The notes beneath the pieces are model-generated. The model did not search any database and was not told the DNA's origin. It saw only the letters and a list, made by a program, of their open reading frames with translations. Made by a program: the position numbers and the translations under genes. This document shows positions 27,231-35,325 of a DNA stretch of 64,000 nt, in pieces. Each line of letters starts with the position of its first letter. Positions within the stretch are counted from its first letter, which is position 1. Origin of the DNA: JAJRTA01 sp965603125. Its GTDB lineage: Bacteria; Zixibacteria; MSB-5A5; GN15; FEB-12. The stretch covers positions 16,919 to 80,918 of the forward strand of contig CBFDBU010000014.1 of NCBI GenBank assembly GCA_965603125.1, written 5' to 3'.

Positions 27231-27698
27231 TCAACCGGAGAACCTGTAACCGACCCTGCGGCGGTAGGTCCCGTTCACCCGGTCCATCATCTTCTCGTCA
27301 AGAAATTCCCGCAGAATGACGGCATAATCGTCGTGGTAGCGGGCGATGGTTCTATGAACGTCCTCTTCCGCGTAGGCTCTGTCCGGTTCAAACTGGGCCA
27401 GGATGTATTGCAGCAGATGGCGGCGGCTGTGACGCGCCGACGGGGCCTTGATATCTATGCCGTCGCCCGCCGGTGGGGCTGCTTTCTGCGGGGACGATGT
27501 CCTGTGATTGGACCGGGCCTCGAGCCAGTCGTAGATTGACTGTTCCGGGATGCGCCAGTCCTTGCCGATCTTGTAGGCGAATATCTCGCCGGCCTGCACC
27601 TTGCGCGTGATAACCTGGACATTCATCTTGAGCTTCTTGGCCAGCTCGGTGGTGGTCATGAACTCCGTGTTCTTAATGATCCCTTCCTGATAAGGCAC
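27231..27698 (-). CDS. Excisionase-type HTH plus DUF2087 regulator
   Basis: A 155-residue DNA-binding protein. GTG 27696-27698 is preceded by AAGGGAG at good spacing. Residues 14-62 form a MerR/excisionase-like winged helix (TTTELAKKLKMNVQVITRKV, then AFAYK-type wing GEIFAYKIGKDWRIPEQSI). After a proline-rich linker the C-terminal 65 residues match DUF2087: HLLQYILAQFEPDRAYAEED, VHRTIARYHDDYAVILREFL and MMDRVNGTYRRR. DUF2087 is usually attached to other HTH types, so this combination is somewhat unusual. Target unknown; it is adjacent to repeat copy B. Confidence 0.75.
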   Translation of the reverse strand: MPYQEGIIKNTEFMTTTELAKKLKMNVQVITRKVQAGEIFAYKIGKDWRIPEQSIYDWLEARSNHRTSSPQKAAPPAGDGIDIKAPSARHSRRHLLQYILAQFEPDRAYAEEDVHRTIARYHDDYAVILREFLDEKMMDRVNGTYRRRVGYRFSG

Positions 27699-27815
27699 GT
27701 ACAAATCTCCCTTGAGTAAGACAGTGGTAACCAGAAGTTGCCCGATTATATCACGCCAACCCCGGTTGTCAATTATTTTTTTATCGCAGATCATAATTGC
27801 GGCATTGCTGCGGAT

Positions 27816-27964
27816 GGGCTTGTTGAAAAACGTACTCCAAGCGGTGGCGTCGGGTGTCTCTGCCCGACGCCTCTATGGATTCGTGCTACTGCCGGGCAGA
27901 GACGCCCGGCAGCACCAGTATCAATGCTTCGGTGGCCGGCTGCTGTGAGTTTTTCAACAGGCCC
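27816..27964. repeat. Dispersed MITE-like hairpin element, copy B (complete, 149 bp)
   Basis: Terminal inverted repeats GGGCTTGTTGAAAAACG (left) and GGGCCTGTTGAAAAACTC (reverse complement of the right end) bracket two internal hairpins. One is GGCGTCGGG-TGTCTCTG-CCCGACGCC; the other is CTGCCGGGC-AGAGAC-GCCCGGCAG. The loops GTCTCT and AGAGAC are complementary. It is inverted relative to copies A and C. No transposase is encoded, and no clear target duplication was seen. Confidence 0.8.
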
Positions 27965-28072
27965 GGGTGAGGGTATGACTCGCTGGGAATGCTGATCCGT
28001 GACAAAGCGCGGCATCCGGTTGCCTTACGCCTTTCTTTCCAAGCCGGCCTGCCCGGCGACCCCGCACCGGGT

Positions 28073-29581
28073 TCATCTACCGACCGGTCGATATACCCAG
28101 ACTTCGTTGGTGAGATTATGATTCGGGTTCATTGCATGCAGGACCTTGTCAACCAGCGATGGTTCGACGTGAAACGCTTCTTCGATAGCACCGATGCGGC
28201 TGGAGATGCTGTCTGAATAGAGACTGACATCCTCGCGTTTCGTGGGGTAGAGCAGGAAGTAGTCATAGATGTTGCCCATGTCCTCGGGGAAAGCGACATC
28301 GAGATCGCTCCAGTCATATATGTAGCCTCGGTTGATAGTGTCAAAACCGCCGTACACAAAGGGGAAACACCGGTAGGCATTGGGCGTGACAAACAGCACC
28401 GTCGGTTTGGTGTTTGAGAGCCTCTCAATCTCGGCCAGCGGTTCGACAATCCCCTTGTGGCCGTAGTGCACCGTAAGGGGGACGAGCAGGATCAGATTCA
28501 GGCCGATTGCAAAGCCCAGGACGCCGTTGCGCAGTCTCTTGTTCGAGAAGAAGAAACCACGCTCGACATAGTGCTGATGAAGAGCGAGCACTATCATAAT
28601 TACCAGCACCGGGATGATGGGAATCATGTACCGTTCCTGGCGGTAAGGGATCACAGCGTGAATCAGGATAAACGACAGGCTGCTGAACACAATCAGCTTG
28701 TATCGCACAAAAAATCGTTTGCGAGCGATTAGGTAGAACGCGATCGGGGAAAAGGGCGGAATGAAATACCCTAATATCACCGCCACGTAGATCAGGAAAT
28801 GGGTCGCATAGGTGGGGCCTCCCTGGGCCCCTAAGCTGACGTGAACCAGGGAAGTTCCCATAAACGTCCCCGTCAGTTTCAAATCCACGATGCCTGCAAT
28901 AAGAAACATCACCAGCACGGTCACACCGTAATAAAGAGCCGGCTTGATCCTGCGGCTGTCAAACCACAGGATTACGGGAACGGCGCAGATGGCAAACAGC
29001 AGTTGGAAGCGAACCATCCAGGCCAGCCCGCTGATTACTCCGGCCAGGACGAGCCAGAGCGGGTGTTCATCCTTATCGTGCCGGGCGAAGCAGTAGAAAA
29101 CTACCGCCCAGATAATCCCGCCCACCATCTCAATCAGGTTTCGCACGGCCAGATAAGGCAGCGCAAAATGAGCGGCCATAATCAGCCCGCCCACCATGGC
29201 CCATCGTTTCGAGCCGGTCACCAACTCAACCGTACGGTAAACTGCCCAGACTCCTATCAGCGAAAACAGCGCGTGACTCAACCGGACTCCGTACATGATC
29301 TTGTCCAGGGCATCGTAACCCATAGCGAGCATGAGCTTCATGTTCAGGTACAACGATAGAACGTACAGGGGGAAACGGGACACCTGGCCGGTCTCTTTCC
29401 AGCTAAGGAAACCATCAGGTCTCCATATTCCGTGATGCAGCCAGTGATAGGCGACCGTCACCGTCTGGAAGAGATCGTCGGAGGCCATGAATCCCCTGGA
29501 ATAAACGACCGCCACGAGGCGCAGGACGATCGCGACCACCATCACCGTGGCTAAGGGATGCTTCTCAATGTACCTGGTCAT
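28073..29581 (-). CDS. GT-C family glycosyltransferase (ALG9/PIG-B-like)
   Basis: A 502-residue polytopic membrane protein with about ten helices. The first luminal loop carries the acidic pair of GT-C enzymes (RGFMASDDLFQTV, D35-D36), followed by HWLHHGIWRP and GYDALDKIMYGVRLSHALFS. FIPPFSPIAFYLIARKRFF and PYRQERYMIPIIPVLVIM (the H/R-x-E-R-Y motif of GT22-like mannosyltransferases) support a polyprenyl-phosphate-sugar-dependent enzyme. Acceptor unknown. It is transcribed leftward from ATG 29581 with a weak ribosome site, and is divergent from the tcmP pair. Confidence 0.8.
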   Translation of the reverse strand: MTRYIEKHPLATVMVVAIVLRLVAVVYSRGFMASDDLFQTVTVAYHWLHHGIWRPDGFLSWKETGQVSRFPLYVLSLYLNMKLMLAMGYDALDKIMYGVRLSHALFSLIGVWAVYRTVELVTGSKRWAMVGGLIMAAHFALPYLAVRNLIEMVGGIIWAVVFYCFARHDKDEHPLWLVLAGVISGLAWMVRFQLLFAICAVPVILWFDSRRIKPALYYGVTVLVMFLIAGIVDLKLTGTFMGTSLVHVSLGAQGGPTYATHFLIYVAVILGYFIPPFSPIAFYLIARKRFFVRYKLIVFSSLSFILIHAVIPYRQERYMIPIIPVLVIMIVLALHQHYVERGFFFSNKRLRNGVLGFAIGLNLILLVPLTVHYGHKGIVEPLAEIERLSNTKPTVLFVTPNAYRCFPFVYGGFDTINRGYIYDWSDLDVAFPEDMGNIYDYFLLYPTKREDVSLYSDSISSRIGAIEEAFHVEPSLVDKVLHAMNPNHNLTNEVWVYRPVGR

Positions 29582-29822
29582 ACTCTCTGAGCAGAACGGT
29601 CATTTGCCGGAGATACAACATTGTTGCGTAAGCCATGCGCATGAAACTATCGGACAGACGCTTACGGGACAAGCGATTTTTAAGCCCGGTGGGTTGCGGG
29701 TGTTTTGCCGGGTACCGAGCAAAAAACGCAGACGGGTTGTTCTTTCCACACAATGTGATTTACTGTGTTGCCAAAAAGTCTTAATGTTCTACTGGAAGTG
29801 GTGAAAAGAAAGCAGGAGGGCT

Positions 29823-30935
29823 ATGTCAGATACGAAGGACTTCTTTGACCAGCAGACCGAGCATTCGAAGGTGAAAACGGAGATCGTTGTGGACTACTTC
29901 GCAGCGTGGGCAGGGATCATGAAAAGGAAGCGTCAGAAGCTGACATACCTGGACCTGTGTTCGGGACCAGGCCGCTATAAGGATGGCACCGAGTCAACAC
30001 CATTGCTCATCTTGAGTAAAGCGATGGAGCAACCCGGCTTGAGTGAGAAACTCCATGTTGCATACTACGAGAAAACGAGAGCCTACTTCGATGAACTGAA
30101 GAAAAGCGTGGAGAATCACCCCGCCAGCAGATGGTTGGCCCACAGGCCCATAGTAGAGCGCAAAGAGGTCAATCCGGCCCTGATCAACGAATTACCAATT
30201 GATGACTGTACGTTCTGTTTCATCGACCCTTTTGGCTATAAGGGCGTATCTTTGAGATTATTGGTCTCAGTTCTCAAGAACTGGGGCAGTGACTGTGTGT
30301 TCTATCTCTCCGTTAGCGGGATTAGGAGAAACGTTAAGGTCAGGTCGCAGACAGATGCTCTGACCGACCTTTTTGGCTGCGATGGATTGGAGGTTCTGCG
30401 GGAGCACGTGAAACATCGTATATCCCGTCCACCGTTTGGTAAACTTGTTGTCGAGCGGCTGCAAATGGCACTGAAACGGCACAATAAACCTCGCACGATG
30501 TATTTCCTGCCATTCGCTGTCGAGCATGACCGAAGGAACATGATTAGCCATTACCTGATCTTTCTGACCAAGCATCCTAAGGGCTTCGAAATTATGAAAT
30601 TCATCATGGCGAAACGAAGTTACAAGGATCAGAACGATATCCCCTTGTACCTCTTCACCAACGTCCCGCAGTTGGAATTTGAATTCGCCGGGAAGATGGA
30701 TAACCTGCTTCGCTCTCTCACTCGTGATTTTACGGGTCAGGTAATTAACGTACGAAAACTGGTTGATCTTTGTCATCGCAAGGGTTACATGTACACGACC
30801 GAGAACATTAAGAGTGCCCTGGACGTGTTAGAAGTCAGGAGTCTTCTGTCTGTTGATGTACCGCGCCAGAAACGGCCTAAGAATAAAGACGGTAAGATAA
30901 CCATGGGAGACAAGCGTACAGTCACCTTCCTCTGA
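29823..30935 (+). CDS. tcmP: Three-Cys-motif partner protein TcmP
   Basis: A 370-residue protein. ATG 29823 follows AGGAGG. Its order of motifs matches the TcmP family: FFDQQTEHSKVKTEIVVDYF, then the methyltransferase-like TYLDLCSGPGRYKDG (about 41-55), FCFIDPFGYKG (132-141) and FYLSVSGIRRNV. The Rossmann-like motif I and the D-P-F-G segment suggest a SAM-dependent nucleic-acid-modifying enzyme, but the activity has not been read from the sequence. The family is defined by its linkage to a three-Cys-motif protein, and such a gene (DUF5131) starts 10 bp downstream. The C-terminus is basic (RQKRPKNKDGKITMGDKR). Confidence 0.88.
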   Translation: MSDTKDFFDQQTEHSKVKTEIVVDYFAAWAGIMKRKRQKLTYLDLCSGPGRYKDGTESTPLLILSKAMEQPGLSEKLHVAYYEKTRAYFDELKKSVENHPASRWLAHRPIVERKEVNPALINELPIDDCTFCFIDPFGYKGVSLRLLVSVLKNWGSDCVFYLSVSGIRRNVKVRSQTDALTDLFGCDGLEVLREHVKHRISRPPFGKLVVERLQMALKRHNKPRTMYFLPFAVEHDRRNMISHYLIFLTKHPKGFEIMKFIMAKRSYKDQNDIPLYLFTNVPQLEFEFAGKMDNLLRSLTRDFTGQVINVRKLVDLCHRKGYMYTTENIKSALDVLEVRSLLSVDVPRQKRPKNKDGKITMGDKRTVTFL

Positions 30936-30945
30936 GTATGCAGTA

Positions 30946-31692
30946 ATGCCTTCTACGTCGAAAATCGAGTGGACCGGTTCCACCTGGAACCCGATCACCG
31001 GCTGCACCAAAATAAGCGCCGGATGCGTCAACTGTTACGCCGAGCGTATGGCCCGCCGTCTGCAGGCAATGGGCTCTCCCAACTACAGGAACGGATTTAA
31101 GGTCACGCTCCATCACAAGGTGCTTGGGGCGCCGCTGAAATGGAGAAAGCCGCGGGTTGTGTTCGTCAACTCCATGAGCGATCTCTTCCATAAGGACGTC
31201 CCGTTCGATTTCATCTCGCAGTTGTTTGACGTCATGGTGCGTGCGCCCGCCCACGTCTTTCAGATTCTAACCAAGAGGTCACGCCGCCTTCTCAAGTTGG
31301 ATGCGCGCCTTCCCTGGCCGAAGAACATCTGGATGGGCGTTACGGTGGAAAACAGCCGCTATTACAACCGTATCGATGACCTGAGAATGACCACCGCCAC
31401 CACGAAGTTCCTGTCACTGGAACCACTTCTCGAACCGCTGCCCGATCTGAACTTAGCGGGGATAGACTGGGTGATTGTCGGTGGCGAGTCGGGTCCGCAT
31501 GCCCGCCCGATCAGAAGAGAATGGGTGCTGCAAATCCTGAGGCAGTGCCGTGAGCAGCAAGTGCCCTTCTTCTTCAAGCAATGGGGCGGTATAAACAAGA
31601 AACGCTCCGGACGTCTTCTCAACGGAAAGCTCTACGACGAAGTCCCCACCGGTCTTCAGGACTTTCAACTCCAGGGTCGACTCGCCCTTTAG
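30946..31692 (+). CDS. Three-Cys-motif protein, DUF5131 (phage Gp37/Gp68 family)
   Basis: A 248-residue protein with the N-terminal WTGSTWNPITGCTKISAGC motif and then VNCYAERMA. The three cysteines (C20, C27, C30; C-X6-C-X2-C) recall a radical-SAM cluster site with longer first spacing. FVNSMSDLFHKDVP, FQILTKRSRRL, NIWMGVTVENSRY, FLSLEPLLEPLP and WVIVGGESGPHARP are family hallmarks and suggest a TIM-barrel-like fold. It follows tcmP by 10 bp with little Shine-Dalgarno, so translation is probably coupled. Members occur in phages and mobile islands; function unknown, perhaps modification of a nucleic acid with TcmP (inference). Confidence 0.88.
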   Translation: MPSTSKIEWTGSTWNPITGCTKISAGCVNCYAERMARRLQAMGSPNYRNGFKVTLHHKVLGAPLKWRKPRVVFVNSMSDLFHKDVPFDFISQLFDVMVRAPAHVFQILTKRSRRLLKLDARLPWPKNIWMGVTVENSRYYNRIDDLRMTTATTKFLSLEPLLEPLPDLNLAGIDWVIVGGESGPHARPIRREWVLQILRQCREQQVPFFFKQWGGINKKRSGRLLNGKLYDEVPTGLQDFQLQGRLAL

Positions 31693-31770
31693 CTGAAATC
31701 GATTGACCGTTGCGGGCATTTCCCCTTTATTGAACGCCGGTTCGGCGGTCTGCCGGACCGGAACGATGCC

Positions 31771-32430
31771 ATGAAGGAGTTCAAGGAAACAAGGATCGGC
31801 GTTCTCGCCCTTCAGGGGGATTTCGAGAAACACTGCCACCAACTCGCTTTGCTGGGTGTGGAGTCAGCGCCGGTCAGACTGCCCGGGGACCTTGAGCGAA
31901 TCGACGGCATGATCATTCCCGGAGGCGAATCGACCACCATGGACAACCTGATAGACCGCTTCGACTTTCGCAAGCCGCTGCTGAGGTATGGTCGATCGCA
32001 CCCGATCTGGGGAACCTGCGCCGGCATGATCATACTGGCCGGCCACTTGGAAGACAACTGGTCAGGTGTTCAGCCGCTGGAGCTGACGGATATCGATATC
32101 GTCCGTGTTGGATATGGACGGCAGATGTTCTCGTTTGAAGATACCCTCCGGGTCGATCTCGGCGAGGGCGAGATTGATCTTCCGGCGACGTTCATCCGCG
32201 CCCCCCGGATCACGCGGATGGGAGATACGGTCTCATGCCTGGCAGTGTACCACGGGACGCCTGTCCTGGTATCTCAGGGGAACCTGCTGGCCAGTTCCTT
32301 CCATCCGGAACTGGATGATGACACGCGACTGCTGAAATACTTCCTCCGGGAGTTTGTTCTTCCCCGAGGAGATCCTCGGGCGTACCGAATGTGTGCCGGA
32401 GAAGACCGACGGATTCGACTTGACGTATAG
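31771..32430 (+). CDS. pdxT: Pyridoxal 5'-phosphate synthase glutaminase subunit
   Basis: Glutamine amidotransferase that feeds ammonia to PdxS for PLP synthesis. 219 residues with IGVLALQGDFEKH, IIPGGESTTM, the nucleophile elbow WGTCAGMI (C83) and the distal pair SSFHPEL (H178, E180). YGRQMFSFE corresponds to the family Y/F-G-R-Q-x-x-S-F-E motif. The C-terminal tail (RGDPRAYRMCAGEDRRIRLD) extends somewhat past the usual end. PdxS is not adjacent, although the two genes are often linked. It precedes ispH by 12 bp. Confidence 0.93.
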   Translation: MKEFKETRIGVLALQGDFEKHCHQLALLGVESAPVRLPGDLERIDGMIIPGGESTTMDNLIDRFDFRKPLLRYGRSHPIWGTCAGMIILAGHLEDNWSGVQPLELTDIDIVRVGYGRQMFSFEDTLRVDLGEGEIDLPATFIRAPRITRMGDTVSCLAVYHGTPVLVSQGNLLASSFHPELDDDTRLLKYFLREFVLPRGDPRAYRMCAGEDRRIRLDV

Positions 32431-32442
32431 GCAAGGAACGGA

Positions 32443-33378
32443 ATGCTGAGAGAAATCGTTGTTGCCCGCCATCAGGGTTTCTGCATGGGCGTCAAACGCG
32501 CCATTAAGATCGCCGAGGAGACGGCCCGGAATCGGGAGCCTGGCGAGAGAGTCACTATCCTCAACGAGATCGTGCATAACGAAGCTGTTGTGGAAAAATT
32601 CCGCAACGAAGGAGTGCGACAGGCGCTGTCGGTGGATGACGTTCCGAACGGCACGCTGATCATCTCCGCGCACGGCGTCGGCCCGAAGGTGATTGAAAAG
32701 GCGAAGACCAAGGGACTGAAGGTTGTCGACGCCACCTGCCCGCTGGTAAGTCGCATCTACAGGATTATCGAAAGAATCATCTCCAGGGGGTACCATATTA
32801 TCCACCTCGGTGATCCGGACCATGATGAAACGGCCGGTATTCTCGGGCATGCACCGTCGAGAATATCACTGGTTGCCGATCGTCACGAACTCCTGGCGCT
32901 GCCGGACTGGCCCGATCGGAAGCTGGGCTTGACAGTGCAAACCACCGCCCACGTGACTGTGTTCGATGAGACCAAGGCCCTGGCAGTAGAAAAGTGGCCG
33001 CATATCAAGGTCTTTGACACCATCTGCGAGGCTACCACCGACCGGCAGACGGCCGTCCTGGAGTTGACGCCGAGGGTTGACCTGGTCCTTGTGGTAGGGT
33101 CCCGATCATCGGCCAACTCCAATCGGCTGGTGAATATCTCCAGAGACGCCGGGGGGCGAGGGCACTTGATAGGGTCGCAGAACGATATCAGAATAGAATG
33201 GTTCGGAAAAGACGAGAATGTAGACAAAGTGGGCGTCTCCGCCGGCGCCTCGACACCCCAGTTCCTCGTGGAAGAGGTTATCGACAGGCTGGTCGCAATC
33301 TCCGGTGGCACCGCCTGCGTCACAAGGCTGGGCCAACGAGCAGACCAGTGGAGCCGGGACACAATCGGTAAGTTGTAG
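32443..33378 (+). CDS. ispH: 4-hydroxy-3-methylbut-2-enyl diphosphate reductase
   Basis: Last step of the MEP isoprenoid pathway, an iron-sulfur enzyme producing IPP and DMAPP. 311 residues; cluster ligands C14 (GFCMGVKRAI), C99 (VDATCPLVSR) and C195 (DTICEATTDRQ) are all present. Also ISAHGVGP, the catalytic E129 (HDETAGILGH), VQTT and SSANSNRLV / SAGASTPQFLVEEV. AAGGAACGGA precedes the ATG. It is co-directional with pdxT and an O-methyltransferase gene. Confidence 0.96.
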   Translation: MLREIVVARHQGFCMGVKRAIKIAEETARNREPGERVTILNEIVHNEAVVEKFRNEGVRQALSVDDVPNGTLIISAHGVGPKVIEKAKTKGLKVVDATCPLVSRIYRIIERIISRGYHIIHLGDPDHDETAGILGHAPSRISLVADRHELLALPDWPDRKLGLTVQTTAHVTVFDETKALAVEKWPHIKVFDTICEATTDRQTAVLELTPRVDLVLVVGSRSSANSNRLVNISRDAGGRGHLIGSQNDIRIEWFGKDENVDKVGVSAGASTPQFLVEEVIDRLVAISGGTACVTRLGQRADQWSRDTIGKL

Positions 33379-33454
33379 ACTCCGGCCGCCCTCCGAGACA
33401 GGAGTTGGCAGTAGGGCCGTCCGGCCGCACAAGCATAGATGGAGCGGGTTAGTG

Positions 33455-34072
33455 ATGTTTAAGGAAGTACACAAGTACCTTATGGAGATGACTCCAGAGA
33501 GGCCGCCCGTGCTCCGGGAAATGGAGGCCTACGCCTCCGCACAGGGTTTCCCCATCATCGGTCCCCTGGTGGGGCGACTCTTATACCAGTTGGCTCTGGT
33601 GACCGAGGCCGGAAAGATCTTTGAAATGGGCTCCGGCTTTGGCTATTCAGCTTACTGGTTTTCGCTGGCCTGCCGTTCGCGGGGAGAAATCATCATGACC
33701 GACGGCGACAAGAGCAACAAGCCTCGGGCGCTGGACTATTTCAAACGGGCCGCTCTCCCAAGCCGGTTCAATTTCCTCGTAGGTGACGCCCGGCGGATTC
33801 TTGAGAATACGGACGGCCCCTTTGACATCATCCTTAACGATATCGACAAAGATCAGTATCCCGAGACTATCGACATCGTCGCTCCCAAACTCCGAAAGGG
33901 CGGTCTGTTTATAACCGACAACCTGATCTGGTCCGGGAAGGTTTGCCGGGAAAAGCCCGACAAAACTACGGGAGCGATCATTGAGTTCACTCGTCGCCTG
34001 TACCGGGACAGGCGCTTTTTCACCACCATCATGCCCGTCAGGGACGGAGTCAGCCTGAGTGTACGACTGTGA
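33455..34072 (+). CDS. SAM-dependent O-methyltransferase
   Basis: A 205-residue class I methyltransferase of the O-methyltransferase family 3 (catechol-OMT-like) type. Motif I is IFEMGSGFGYSAYWFS (about 55-70), followed by IIMTDGDKSN, FNFLVGDARRIL, FDIILNDIDKDQYPE and the post-motif strand GGLFITDNLIWSGKV. ATG 33455 has GGAG about 10 nt upstream; a longer in-frame extension starts inside ispH and is not used. The substrate is unknown. Its stop is 12 bp before repeat copy C. Confidence 0.85.
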   Translation: MFKEVHKYLMEMTPERPPVLREMEAYASAQGFPIIGPLVGRLLYQLALVTEAGKIFEMGSGFGYSAYWFSLACRSRGEIIMTDGDKSNKPRALDYFKRAALPSRFNFLVGDARRILENTDGPFDIILNDIDKDQYPETIDIVAPKLRKGGLFITDNLIWSGKVCREKPDKTTGAIIEFTRRLYRDRRFFTTIMPVRDGVSLSVRL

Positions 34073-34084
34073 CTGTCGCTGAAA

Positions 34085-34232
34085 GGCCTGTTGAAAAAGT
34101 CACCGTAGCGGGCCTCCGAAGCATTGATGATGGTGCTGCCGGGCGTCTCTGCCTGGCATTGGCACGAATCCATAGAGGCGTCGGGCGGGGACAACCGAGG
34201 TCACCCCGTGGAGTACGTTTTTCAATAAGCCC
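34085..34232. repeat. Dispersed MITE-like hairpin element, copy C (complete, 148 bp)
   Basis: It begins GGCCTGTTGAAAAAG and ends with the inverted form of GGGCTTATTGAAAAACG. The internal part is close to copy B read on the opposite strand, sharing GTGCTGCCGGGCGTCTCTGC and CACGAATCCATAGAGGCGTC. The second hairpin has decayed (GGCGTCGGGCGGGGACAACC, no longer fully self-complementary). It lies just downstream of a gene, so it may also influence transcript ends. Confidence 0.8.
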
Positions 34233-34592
34233 TGACCGAGGTATGACTTTCCCGGAACGAAACAGGAGCCACGCGATCTTTTTTCATGCAGGATTTTCCC
34301 GGACCGTAATGAACAAAATGGACTATCGTTACGTCATAAGTCTGGAGATGCGGATGGTTAAAGTGGCTTGATCGTTCGCCGATACTCCCGGTAAGGGTAT
34401 TGCTTGAAGGCGATTGCAGTTGTCGTATTCGCCATTCCGGAACAAGACTCACGGTTATAGAAGGGTTCCATCGACTACGGTTTCACCACCGTTTAAGTGT
34501 CTGTCCTCAGGGAGACGGCTTTGGGCCACAATGTCCGAGGCTAAGTATCTCATGGCGGCAAACAATTACTGCCGGGAAACAGCAAAAACTTG
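34233..34592. other. Gene-free stretch after repeat copy C
   Basis: About 360 bp with several short frames but none with a ribosome site and coding character. Nothing recognisable on either strand. Confidence 0.4.
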
Positions 34593-34621
34593 TTGACAAA
34601 AGCTGGTAGGATTAGTTTATA
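34593..34621 (+). promoter_or_regulatory. Strong sigma-70-type promoter before the ArsC-like gene
   Basis: TTGACA (34593-34598), a 17-bp spacer, then TTTATA/TTATAT (34616-34622). The implied leader is about 160 nt; it contains AGGCTTT (near 34736) that can pair with AAAGCCT (near 34765), just before the AGGAGG ribosome site. Confidence 0.6.
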
Positions 34622-34790
34622 TGTAGTTCTTAGTGGTCGGTCGTGTCGTCATGTCGTTGACGTAACAGCACGTCTGTTGATCGTCGAGGGGTGTTCCTGT
34701 ACAGGGATTGATCTTAGAGTGCCACATATTCACGAGGCTTTGCCTTCGTAGTGTACTTAGAGGAAAGCCTTAGGTTCTTCAGGAGGTTGT

Positions 34791-35243
34791 ATGGCTCCCA
34801 AGAGAGCGCTGCTTTATTGTTGCGGCAACGATGACGTATGCACCGAGATAAAGAAACTCATCGAAGACGCCGGAGTAATACTTGAGATCCGTGACATTGG
34901 TGAGAACCCTCTGAGCGAAGAGGAACTCTCGCAGCTGATCGGGCACCTTGAGATCACTCACTTCATCAATACCCTGTCGGACGCTTACACCAAGTACCGT
35001 CTCGACAAGAACCTTCCCGATCGGCGACAAGTCATCGGCCTGATGGCCAAGGACCACACCTTGATCCGTCGCCCGATAGTGAAATCGTCCCGTCTGGTGA
35101 CGGTCGGCCATGACCATCGCCGCATCGCCGAGATGCTGCAAATAAGCGCCGACGGCCAGTCGACGCGCGTGAATGAAGCCCCAAACCACTTCAACCGGTC
35201 GTCCGCCAAGGCAAAGCGGGTCCCCCGCGCCAGCAAGAAGTAG
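34791..35243 (+). CDS. ArsC/Spx-like thioredoxin-fold protein
   Basis: A 150-residue protein. ATG 34791 follows CAGGAGG. The N-terminal strand-loop-helix (ALLYCCGNDDVCTEIKKLIE; C10, C11, C17), then EIRDIGENPLSEEELSQLIG and the late motif HTLIRRPIV match the ArsC/Spx/YffB pattern. C17 aligns with the position of the ArsC catalytic Cys, but the full set of arsenate-binding arginines is not evident, so arsenate reductase activity is doubtful. The last 40 residues are basic and probably disordered (SSAKAKRVPRASKK). A strong promoter with a roughly 160-nt leader suggests an independently regulated, perhaps redox-responsive gene. Confidence 0.65.
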   Translation: MAPKRALLYCCGNDDVCTEIKKLIEDAGVILEIRDIGENPLSEEELSQLIGHLEITHFINTLSDAYTKYRLDKNLPDRRQVIGLMAKDHTLIRRPIVKSSRLVTVGHDHRRIAEMLQISADGQSTRVNEAPNHFNRSSAKAKRVPRASKK

Positions 35244-35325
35244 CTCCCTCGCTTCACTATTGATTTCGTTCCCCCGATCGCTATATTTATGCCATTGACT
35301 CTGGATCGTTGAAGAAGGTAAAGGC

